A stretch of DNA of 7,879 nucleotides from an uncultured bacterium. GTDB lineage: Bacteria > Patescibacteriota > Patescibacteriia > CAIQCM01. The notes beneath the pieces are model-generated. The model had not been told where the DNA came from and did not search any database. It worked only from the letters and a program-made list of their open reading frames with translations. Position 1 is the first letter of the stretch. Each line of letters starts with the position of its first letter. The translations under genes were made by a program, and so were the position numbers. The DNA is taken from the NCBI GenBank assembly GCA_903870305.1, contig CAIQCM010000009.1:1-7879 (forward strand). The letters are read 5' to 3'. This document shows, piece after piece, positions 1 through 5,415 of the stretch.

Positions 1-1228
1 CAATGGCCTCGGCCACCGAAAGATGGCCGTTCTCGCCGGCGGAAAGCGCTTTCACAAACCCCTGGTCCATGGCGCAATTCCAAATACCGCGCGCGGTCGT
101 GTCCGTGGGGCAGGCGCTAAGGTCATTTATCGGGCTGTAATCATCGATCTGGCCGACCGACGGCGTGAAAAGCGAGGCAAAATAAGCCGAGGCGAGCGCC
201 GTATCGGTCGATCCCGCGACCGAGCCGGCATCCGCGCTTGAATTGATCACGCCCTTGCACAAATTATAATTCTTGCCGATCGAACTGGCGCAAAGAACAT
301 CCTTGCCGGTCAAAGTGCCGCCTTTCAAATACTTGTCGATCGCTTTGCTTGCCAAGGTCGAGGTAAAAACCTTGAGTGCATTGGCGCCGACCGCGGCCAA
401 AAGATCGATGTTGTCTATTTCAACCTTCTCTTTTGCCGCTTGCGCCTCCTCCATCGTCGTGATCGGTTTAAGCGCAGTGTTTTCCATTATTGTGGCCGGC
501 GTTTTGACGTTTCCGGAGATAGCATCGGTCAACGGCTTGTAAGGACTGGTGAGGCGCTGATTAACCTCGAGTGCCGCCGCGTTGAGCGCTTTGTTCACGA
601 CCGCGTACTGCGTGTTCATGGCGATAGAAAGCGGCGAGGCGCCCATTTGGAAACTGAGCGTGACGGTCGACAGGATCTTGCCCGAAGTAATATTATTCTT
701 GTCGGCAAGAACGGCCTTCCATGCCTGGTTAAACGTACAATTCGGTCGCGGCGCGTAAAGCTGAGCAATGCCCAGCTTGATCCTGAGGTCGAGCTGGGTA
801 TTAATGGGTGCGCAAATGCCGAAGCCAAGATACTTGCTCGACAAGGTGTTGATCGAGTCCGAGACCGAATCCATGAGAATGTTGTCGTGCCAGCTTTTCC
901 ATTCGGTGATGTAGGCGAGCGGGGTTTGGCCCTTGCCGCCGGAAACGATAAAGGTGGCGGCGTTTGCGGCGACCCGCTGCGCGGCCGTGTCCACGGCCGT
1001 CAAAATGGCGCTCGTGATGGCGTACTTGGTCGAATTCATGACCGCCGTTTTCGCCTCGGCGACGGCTTTTGCCTCCTGGGCGGCAAAATCCTCCATCGTA
1101 ATCGTGCCTTCTACGCCGCCCGCGCCGATTTGCGCTTTGGCGATCCTTGGCGCGCACAATGAAACGGCGAGCAAAACAAAACACCCGATGGTGAGCGCGA
1201 CCGCTGATTTTTTAAAAATTGGAGACAT
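1..1228 (-). CDS. Large exported protein of unknown function, C-terminus beyond left edge
   Basis: The open frame runs from ATG at 1228 to the left edge: 409 codons without a stop, so the protein is incomplete. The N-terminus is a clear Sec signal peptide: KK at residues 6-7, a hydrophobic stretch at about 9-25, then A-K-A before Q33 as a likely signal peptidase I site. The mature part is Ala/Thr/Ser-rich and mostly helical-looking (about 40-90). A segment at 96-145 contains G-G-K-G, two Trp (W110, W113) and a Cys-Ala-Pro at 139-141. The mature portion seen here has six Cys (139, 164, 313, 324, 373, 385), an even number that would suit disulfides outside the cytoplasm. I do not recognise a named family. 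The pattern recalls large secreted proteins found in patescibacterial pilus or type IV secretion-like loci, but that is from memory and weak. It starts 5 bp after the TSP3 gene stop, so the two are probably cotranscribed. Confidence 0.85.
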   Translation of the reverse strand, partial: MSPIFKKSAVALTIGCFVLLAVSLCAPRIAKAQIGAGGVEGTITMEDFAAQEAKAVAEAKTAVMNSTKYAITSAILTAVDTAAQRVAANAATFIVSGGKGQTPLAYITEWKSWHDNILMDSVSDSINTLSSKYLGFGICAPINTQLDLRIKLGIAQLYAPRPNCTFNQAWKAVLADKNNITSGKILSTVTLSFQMGASPLSIAMNTQYAVVNKALNAAALEVNQRLTSPYKPLTDAISGNVKTPATIMENTALKPITTMEEAQAAKEKVEIDNIDLLAAVGANALKVFTSTLASKAIDKYLKGGTLTGKDVLCASSIGKNYNLCKGVINSSADAGSVAGSTDTALASAYFASLFTPSVGQIDDYSPINDLSACPTDTTARGIWNCAMDQGFVKALSAGENGHLSVAEAI

Positions 1229-1233
1229 GTCGG

Positions 1234-1833
1234 CTATTGGTTGGTATTAGCGTTAACGCTCCCCGCCGAATCATTATACATCTGAACCAGCGTTTTATCG
1301 TCGATCGTATTCAAGATATCGTCCGTCAATCCTTGATCCTTCAAAAGCTGGCGAATTTGCGCGGCGTCGGAAATACTCGCCTGCGGAACCGTGCCGGTGT
1401 TAAGGTCGGGAACGAGAGCCGTCGAGGCGTCGCTTCCGTCGGTCGCAGCCGGTGTATTCGTCACAATAGGCGCCGGCGTACCGCAGTCCTGACCCTGCGG
1501 ACAATTGGGGTCGGTGCCGTTCTTCACTTCCGTTCCATCGGGCGTCCCGTCGGAATCAGAGTCCTTTATATAAGGAGAGGTGTGATAGACGTAGAGTTCG
1601 TCGTAATCGGAAAGACCATCTCCATCGGTATCCTTATTTTTAAGCGCCGCAATATCATTCGCGTTCACATTGCCGCCGTTCACCGCATCGGAAAATTGCT
1701 GCGTGGCCGCCAAGTCGGCTTTAAGCGGAGTCGCAATGCCGTTTTCCGTATTCATCACGCCCAAAACCAGCGCCGAAGCGCCGATAAGCGCAAAGAGTAT
1801 GATTCCCAAGACGCGCGTCGTCCCGTTTCGCAT
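1234..1833 (-). CDS. Membrane-anchored protein with thrombospondin type 3 calcium-binding repeats
   Basis: About 199 residues. A short basic N-terminus (MRNGTTR) is followed by one hydrophobic helix (about residues 7-27), a signal anchor that would place the rest outside the membrane. Two acidic calcium-binding loops follow: D-T-D-G-D-G-L-S-D-Y-D-E-L near 68-80 and D-S-D-S-D-G-T-P-D-G-T-E near 91-102, the typical TSP3/EF-hand-like spacing. A C-P-Q-G-Q-D-C pair lies just after (111-117). A Pro/Thr/Ala-rich linker (about 119-150) leads to a short helical tail rich in I, L and D (about 154-188). The function is unknown; such repeats usually stabilise surface proteins with calcium. I chose ATG at 1833; an in-frame TTG at 1839 would add two residues. 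Neither start has a Shine-Dalgarno match, and the predicted transcript start is only about 10-16 bases upstream. It is first in an operon with the exported protein downstream. Confidence 0.85.
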   Translation of the reverse strand: MRNGTTRVLGIILFALIGASALVLGVMNTENGIATPLKADLAATQQFSDAVNGGNVNANDIAALKNKDTDGDGLSDYDELYVYHTSPYIKDSDSDGTPDGTEVKNGTDPNCPQGQDCGTPAPIVTNTPAATDGSDASTALVPDLNTGTVPQASISDAAQIRQLLKDQGLTDDILNTIDDKTLVQMYNDSAGSVNANTNQ

Positions 1834-1855
1834 ATCCAATAAGGGCTAGAGTCGA

Positions 1856-1884
1856 ATTATAACAGAACGGCCGCAAGTTGTCAT
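1856..1884 (-). promoter_or_regulatory. Sigma70-type promoter for the TSP3/exported-protein operon
   Basis: On the minus strand, ATGACA (1884-1879, 5 of 6 to TTGACA) is separated by exactly 17 bp from a perfect TATAAT (1861-1856), with an extended -10 TG one base before it. Predicted transcription starts near 1849, leaving a leader of only about 10-16 bases before the first gene. It lies in the 91-bp gap after the cyclo-ligase gene. Confidence 0.8.
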
Positions 1885-1891
1885 TTGGCTT

Positions 1892-1914
1892 TAGCGCATT
1901 TTCTTCCACAACTC
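1892..1914 (-). repeat. 23-bp exact copy of the ksgA 3' end (copy 1, intergenic)
   Basis: Bases 1892-1914 are identical to 5413-5435 in the same orientation. In ksgA the segment encodes the last residues (E-L-W-K-K-M-R) and most of the stop codon. Here it lies between the cyclo-ligase stop and the -35 box of the next promoter, 7 bp upstream of that box. Read in the matching frame it still gives V-E-L-W-K-K-M-R-stop, but that frame is not the cyclo-ligase frame. Confidence 0.85.
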
Positions 1915-1924
1915 TACTAACCGA

Positions 1925-2389
1925 TCACCCCTGAGGATTCCTCGCCCCCGTCTCAAAAACCGTCCAATTATGGCCATCCACGGCCAACACCCAATCCACC
2001 GGCTCATCCCATGCTTCTCGTTTAAGAGGGATTTGCGAAATATCGGATATTGTCGCTACTCCGATACGAAGCCATGATGGGGGTATCTTCGACAAAAAAC
2101 GATCGTACCAGCCGCCGCCGCGGCCATGACGGGTTCCGACCGGATCAAAACACTTGCCCGGGATAAGCAAACACACGTCAAAATCGGCAAATTCAACCGC
2201 GCACTTCAACGACCACGCAAACGGGTCGGAATTTTTATCGGACGGCAAGATGATGCGATTTGGCGGCAATTGAAGCGGAACTGACGGGTCGGCGAGATCG
2301 ATCTCATCATTTCTCGGATCATAAACAATAGCCGCCTCGCACTGCGACACCATATCTTGAAGTCGTTGAATTGCCGATCGGTTATGCAT
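1925..2389 (-). CDS. 5-formyltetrahydrofolate cyclo-ligase-like protein, short form
   Basis: 154 residues, against roughly 180-200 for the usual family member. The family converts 5-formyl-THF to 5,10-methenyl-THF using ATP, recycling a stored folate. The diagnostic C-terminal core is present: L-I-P-G-K-C-F-D-P-V-G-T-R at 75-87, then H-G-R-G-G-G-W-Y-D-R-F-L at 88-99 (family G-x-G-G-G-x-Y-D-R), R-I-G-V-A at 108-112 and D-E-P-V-D-W-V at 128-134. The usual Lys/Arg-rich first helix is missing: the protein begins M-H-N-R-S-A-I-Q-R-L, with no plausible start further upstream because a terminator and promoter sit there. A TATAAT is placed so that transcription would begin at or near the ATG. The neighbours folC and a DHFR-family gene support a folate role. 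It may have reduced or changed activity. Confidence 0.75.
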   Translation of the reverse strand: MHNRSAIQRLQDMVSQCEAAIVYDPRNDEIDLADPSVPLQLPPNRIILPSDKNSDPFAWSLKCAVEFADFDVCLLIPGKCFDPVGTRHGRGGGWYDRFLSKIPPSWLRIGVATISDISQIPLKREAWDEPVDWVLAVDGHNWTVFETGARNPQG

Positions 2390-2395
2390 AACTAC

Positions 2396-2401
2396 ATTAT
2401 A
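2396..2401 (-). promoter_or_regulatory. Candidate -10 box for the cyclo-ligase gene (leaderless start likely)
   Basis: A perfect TATAAT on the minus strand ends 6 bases before the ATG at 2389. With normal spacing, transcription would start at or next to the A of that ATG. No good -35 box is seen at 16-18 bp (the position reads AAACGC-like sequence), so the call rests on the -10 and on the location just after a terminator. Confidence 0.45.
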
Positions 2402-2402
2402 A

Positions 2403-2436
2403 TATAAAAGGTGCCAAGGCGTTTAACCCTGGCACC
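2403..2436 (-). terminator. Intrinsic terminator after the ATP-grasp gene
   Basis: On the minus strand GGTGCCAGGG (2436-2427) pairs with the later CCTTGGCACC (2419-2410): ten pairs with one G-T wobble, a 7-base loop, then a CTTTTAT tract. It begins 22 bp after the ATP-grasp stop codon and ends just before the cyclo-ligase promoter, so it insulates the two genes. The tract lies on the correct side only for the minus strand. Confidence 0.85.
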
Positions 2437-2458
2437 CGACGAGGTTGGCGCACGAACA

Positions 2459-3466
2459 CTACCTGTCCATACTTTTGAGCACCTTCAGATACAGGTCTTC
2501 GACGATCTGCTCCTGTTTTTTGCCGGTCTGCGCATAATGATCCAGCCCGGGAGCGGCGTTCACCTCGAGCACCCAATACTTTCCCGGTGCGCGGCCGATA
2601 TCACCCTCAATCATCAGATCGACCCCGCAAAGACGCAAGCCCATGTCCTTGGTCAAACGGATGGCAACCCGCTTGAACAATGGATGAACAGTGTCGGTAA
2701 CATCGATCGAATCGCCGCCGGTCGAGAGGTTGGCATTGTCGAGCAAATAGACGCGCTCGCCTTTCGCCGGACGCGATGCCATGCTCATGCCCTGACGACC
2801 CAACTTTTCAGCAATGCGCGGATCATCGGTCTTAATCTGCGTATCGCGACTTGCGGCAATGAACTGACGCTGCTTGCGTCGCAACAACGCGCCGATGGAC
2901 GAATGTCCATCGCCGGCTACGGAGAGCGGGATCCGCTCGTAAGCCGAGATGATCTTGCCGTCCAGAACAACCAAGCGATAGTCCTTCCCCTTAACCACCC
3001 GCTGGACCAAAGCAACGCGATCGCTCTTGAAGATCGCCCGCAACGCGCGGCGCAACTCTTCCTTGGTTTGCACAAGCGCGACGCCGGAACCCTGACTGCC
3101 GCTGTTCGGTTTCACAATGACAGGAAAACCGAGACGACGGGCATAGCGGTAGGCGGCATCGATATTTCGCCCGCGCGAACCAATGGCCTTCCCCCACTGG
3201 TCGGAAAAAAAGGTCTTTCCAACAATGGTCGGGTAACCCATGCGCTTCATGAAGAAGTTGGCATAGTCCTTATCTTTGGCAATATCCGAAGCGCCCAACG
3301 GGTTGAGGTCCAAGCTGGAATATCGAAAATACCTTTTTCGACCGCTCTTGAAAACGATCTGACCGACGATCTTCCACTTTGGTTCGAGCACCACCTCGGC
3401 GCCGATCTTATGAGCGATTCTGCTCAAGACCTGACCCAAAAGCGGAGAGACAAGTTTCTTTTTCAT
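2459..3466 (-). CDS. ATP-grasp ligase resembling the cyanophycin synthetase ATP-grasp domain
   Basis: 335 residues from ATG at 3466, chosen because an AAAGGAG Shine-Dalgarno lies 8 bases upstream; the in-frame ATG at 3484 lies upstream of that site. ATP-grasp enzymes join a carboxylate to an amine through an acyl phosphate. Visible elements: V-I-V-K-P-N-S-G-S-Q-G-S-G-V at 116-129 (glycine-rich nucleotide loop), V-Q-R-V-V-K-G-K-D-Y-R at 154-164, V-A-G-D-G-H-S-S-I at 183-191, N-L-S-T-G-G-D-S-I-D-V-T-D at 246-258, G-V-D-L-M at 281-285 and E-V-N-A-A-P-G-L at 301-308 (metal-binding Glu and Asn). The NLSTGG-DVTD block is typical of the cyanophycin synthetase/GshF-like branch rather than classic RimK. 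It lacks the Mur-ligase half of cyanophycin synthetase. The substrate is unknown; candidates are an amino acid, a peptide tail or a polyglutamate. It is divergent from folC. Confidence 0.85.
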   Translation of the reverse strand: MKKKLVSPLLGQVLSRIAHKIGAEVVLEPKWKIVGQIVFKSGRKRYFRYSSLDLNPLGASDIAKDKDYANFFMKRMGYPTIVGKTFFSDQWGKAIGSRGRNIDAAYRYARRLGFPVIVKPNSGSQGSGVALVQTKEELRRALRAIFKSDRVALVQRVVKGKDYRLVVLDGKIISAYERIPLSVAGDGHSSIGALLRRKQRQFIAASRDTQIKTDDPRIAEKLGRQGMSMASRPAKGERVYLLDNANLSTGGDSIDVTDTVHPLFKRVAIRLTKDMGLRLCGVDLMIEGDIGRAPGKYWVLEVNAAPGLDHYAQTGKKQEQIVEDLYLKVLKSMDR

Positions 3467-3474
3467 GGTCTTTG

Positions 3475-3482
3475 CTCCTTTC
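3475..3482 (-). promoter_or_regulatory. Strong Shine-Dalgarno site fixing the ATP-grasp start
   Basis: GAAAGGAG on the minus strand ends 8 bases before the ATG at 3466. It is the only strong ribosome binding site seen in the window, and it favours the internal ATG over the one at 3484. Confidence 0.75.
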
Positions 3483-3493
3483 ATATGCGATCA

Positions 3494-3530
3494 TGGTTTC
3501 AATAAACCAATGACCGAAAAGTTCGATCAT
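3494..3530 (-). promoter_or_regulatory. Two adjacent hairpins in the ATP-grasp mRNA leader
   Basis: On the minus strand, ATGATCGAA/TTCGGTCAT (3530-3510) forms a 9-pair stem with one wobble and a 3-base loop. Immediately after it, TGGTTT/AAACCA (3509-3494) forms a 6-pair stem with a 4-base loop. Both lie in the predicted leader of about 68 bases, just before the Shine-Dalgarno. There is no T-tract, so this is not a terminator. I do not recognise a known riboswitch. Confidence 0.45.
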
Positions 3531-3540
3531 TCTGGTTCGG

Positions 3541-3569
3541 ACGATACTGTGTTATCATCATTTTGTCAA
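3541..3569 (-). promoter_or_regulatory. Promoter of the ATP-grasp gene
   Basis: On the minus strand, a perfect TTGACA (3569-3564) is followed after exactly 17 bp by TATCGT (3546-3541, 4 of 6 to TATAAT). Transcription would start near 3534, giving a leader of about 68 bases to the ATG at 3466. Confidence 0.6.
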
Positions 3570-3570
3570 G

Positions 3571-3579
3571 TATTATACC
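3571..3579 (+). promoter_or_regulatory. Weak candidate -10 region for folC
   Basis: TATTATACC on the plus strand offers overlapping -10-like hexamers (TATTAT, TATACC) 14-17 bases before the folC ATG at 3593. No convincing -35 is present at normal spacing. It overlaps the -35 side of the divergent ATP-grasp promoter, so the two promoters would compete for the same DNA. Confidence 0.3.
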
Positions 3580-3592
3580 CAAAATACGCATT

Positions 3593-4867
3593 ATGCGCAC
3601 TTTTGCCCGATACCGCGAAGCGCTTGATTTCATCGAAGGCCTAGCGAACATGCCAACAGACGGCGACTATTTGGTGAACCGGCATAATCCCTCGATCTAT
3701 TTGAAAAGGATGGAATATTTCCTTGACCTCATCGGCAACCCGGAAAAAAATTTTAAATATATCCATATTGCCGGCACGGCGGGCAAAGGAACCGTGACCA
3801 ACATGCTCCATGAGATACTTTTTGCGTCCGGCAAAAAGGTCGGGTCTTTCAGCTCGCCGCCGGTGGTTTCGGCCATTGAAAGAATTAAGGTAAATGAATT
3901 TTACATCTCGCCGGGCGGATTCGCCGACATTGTCAATGATTTGAAACCGCAGATCGATAAAGCATATGATGAAGGGCCGTTCGGCGGACCATCCGCTTTT
4001 GAGATATTCCTGGCTATCGCATTTATCTATTTCCGACAACAAAAATGCGAGTGGGTTGTATTGGAGGTCGGTTTGGGCGGTCGATATGACGCGACCAATA
4101 TAATATCCGCGCCCAAAATAACCGCGATCACCTCAATTGACTTTGACCATACCGAGCTTTTGGGCAAGACGCTCAAAAAGATCGGATACGACAAGGCGGG
4201 GGTGATCAAGCGCGGAACAAATTTTTTCACTGCCGAACAAAAACCGGCACTTGTTAAAATGTTCAAGAATATATGCAATGAACTTGGCGTCTCCTTTCAT
4301 CAAATACCGCGCCAAAGCGACCATCATGGATATAATAAAGAAATGGCGAGCGCCATTGCGGGAAAGATCGGCATCGAACAAAAGTTCATAAAAACTGGAC
4401 TAGCCAAGAGTCGCCTGCCGTGCCGCTTCGAGGTCGTCAGCACAAAACCGCTCATTGTTTTGGATGGGGCGCATAACCGTTCAAAGATCAGGGCTACTTT
4501 GGCCGATCTGAAAAAATACCGCTTTCGCAAACTTTTCCTCATCATCGGCATTGCGGAAAGCAAAGATCATGTTTCCATCTTAAAATACATCATCCCCGAG
4601 GCCGACCGTGTTTTGATCACTCGTTTCCAAAACAAAGAAAGAAAATGCGCGCACCCCAAAGAGCTGGCGGAAAGATCAAAACGGTTTTTAAAGAAAGGCG
4701 CCACGATGAGAACTTTCCTTGATCCGTTCATGGCTATGCGCGAGGCGCGCAAAATTGCGCGCGCGGGCGATATGATCCTCGTTACCGGTTCTTTCTTTTT
4801 GGCCGGAGAGATGCGCCGCTATTGGCACCCTGAAGAAAAAATACTAAAATTAAGAAAAAGTTTTTAA
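3593..4867 (+). CDS. folC: Folylpolyglutamate synthase / dihydrofolate synthase (FolC, Mur-ligase superfamily)
   Basis: 424 residues, the usual length for the family. FolC adds glutamate to folates, and in some species to dihydropteroate, with ATP hydrolysis in the cytoplasm. Motifs: P-loop I-H-I-A-G-T-A-G-K-G-T at 57-67 (family GTNGKGS, with Ala and Thr replacing Asn and Ser), E-R-I-K-V-N at 96-101, E-V-G-L-G-G-R-Y-D-A-T-N at 158-169, I-T-S-I-D-F-D-H at 179-186, L-G-K-T and K-A-G-V-I-K-R-G at 201-208, and V-L-D-G-A-H-N at 289-295. The usual S-P-H after the P-loop reads S-P-P (88-90). I chose ATG at 3593; a TTG at 3563 would overlap the promoter region. There is no Shine-Dalgarno, so initiation may be near-leaderless. 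The next gene follows after 11 bp. Composition is AT-rich compared with the flanks. Whether it also makes dihydrofolate cannot be told from sequence alone. Confidence 0.93.
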   Translation: MRTFARYREALDFIEGLANMPTDGDYLVNRHNPSIYLKRMEYFLDLIGNPEKNFKYIHIAGTAGKGTVTNMLHEILFASGKKVGSFSSPPVVSAIERIKVNEFYISPGGFADIVNDLKPQIDKAYDEGPFGGPSAFEIFLAIAFIYFRQQKCEWVVLEVGLGGRYDATNIISAPKITAITSIDFDHTELLGKTLKKIGYDKAGVIKRGTNFFTAEQKPALVKMFKNICNELGVSFHQIPRQSDHHGYNKEMASAIAGKIGIEQKFIKTGLAKSRLPCRFEVVSTKPLIVLDGAHNRSKIRATLADLKKYRFRKLFLIIGIAESKDHVSILKYIIPEADRVLITRFQNKERKCAHPKELAERSKRFLKKGATMRTFLDPFMAMREARKIARAGDMILVTGSFFLAGEMRRYWHPEEKILKLRKSF

Positions 4868-4878
4868 CTGTCCGCCAA

Positions 4879-5415
4879 ATGAAAGTCATCATGGCCATGG
4901 TCATGTCGCTTGACGGAAAAACCACCAAGTGGCGACGATCAAAGATCTACGAATGGACATCCCCGGAGGATCGGGAATATTTTTCTAAATTATTAAAAAA
5001 ACAGAAAGTGATCATCTTGGGAAGAAAAACTTATGAGGCGGCAAAAACTTTCATAACATCCGCATCGCCCTCTCTAAAGATCGTGCTAACCAATGATCCT
5101 AAAAAGTACCGCCTTGCCGAGAAAACCGGACAACTCGAGTTTGTCAAAGACAAACCCCGACGGTTAATCGACCGACTTCGATCTAAGGGTTTTAAAACAG
5201 CCATGCTTATTGGCGGAGAACTGACAAATACCGCATTCTTAAAGGCGGGCCTTATTGACGAGATATGGATAACGATCGAGCCGTTACTTCTCGGGTTCGG
5301 CCATGGTCTTTACAGTGATAACAAATCATCAATTCCCCTAACCCTCTTTGCAGTCAAAAAAATCAACCGGCGCGGAACGCTTTTGTTGAAATATAAATTT
5401 CAAAAACCCGCCTAG
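4879..5415 (+). CDS. Dihydrofolate reductase family protein (RibD C-terminal type)
   Basis: 178 residues forming a single RibD_C/DHFR-fold domain that uses NADPH. Motifs: M-S-L-D-G-K at 9-14, W-T-S-P-E-D-R-E-Y-F at 26-35, I-L-G-R-K-T-Y-E at 46-53, I-G-G-E-L-T-N-T-A-F-L at 111-121, and I-D-E-I-W-I-T-I-E-P-L-L-L-G at 126-139 followed by G-H-G-L-Y. The pattern is closer to RibD_C than to classic FolA. Its position 11 bp after folC argues for dihydrofolate reduction in folate salvage; a pterin or deaminated-riboflavin-precursor reductase is the alternative. No ribosome binding site is seen, so translation may depend on folC readthrough or coupling. The stop codon overlaps the convergent ksgA stop in a shared CTAG. 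GC content is very low locally (17 of 60 bases at 4981-5040). Confidence 0.85.
   Translation: MKVIMAMVMSLDGKTTKWRRSKIYEWTSPEDREYFSKLLKKQKVIILGRKTYEAAKTFITSASPSLKIVLTNDPKKYRLAEKTGQLEFVKDKPRRLIDRLRSKGFKTAMLIGGELTNTAFLKAGLIDEIWITIEPLLLGFGHGLYSDNKSSIPLTLFAVKKINRRGTLLLKYKFQKPA

Noticed and set aside
440..1162. Plus-strand open frame of 240 codons
   Set aside because: It is antisense to the exported protein, whose frame carries a signal peptide and follows a promoter-driven gene. The shadow product is Arg-rich, as expected of an antisense frame in GC-rich DNA.
1131..1228. Lipoprotein signal in the exported protein (Cys 16 or Cys 25)
   Set aside because: The residues before each Cys do not make a good lipobox, while A-K-A followed by Gln is a good signal peptidase I site.
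2459..3466. Full cyanophycin synthetase
   Set aside because: Only the ATP-grasp part is present (335 residues); there is no Mur-ligase domain in the same gene.
2411..3505. Long plus-strand open frame of 364 codons opposite the ATP-grasp gene
   Set aside because: It is the antisense shadow of a gene with clear ATP-grasp motifs, Shine-Dalgarno, promoter and terminator; its own translation shows no recognisable family.
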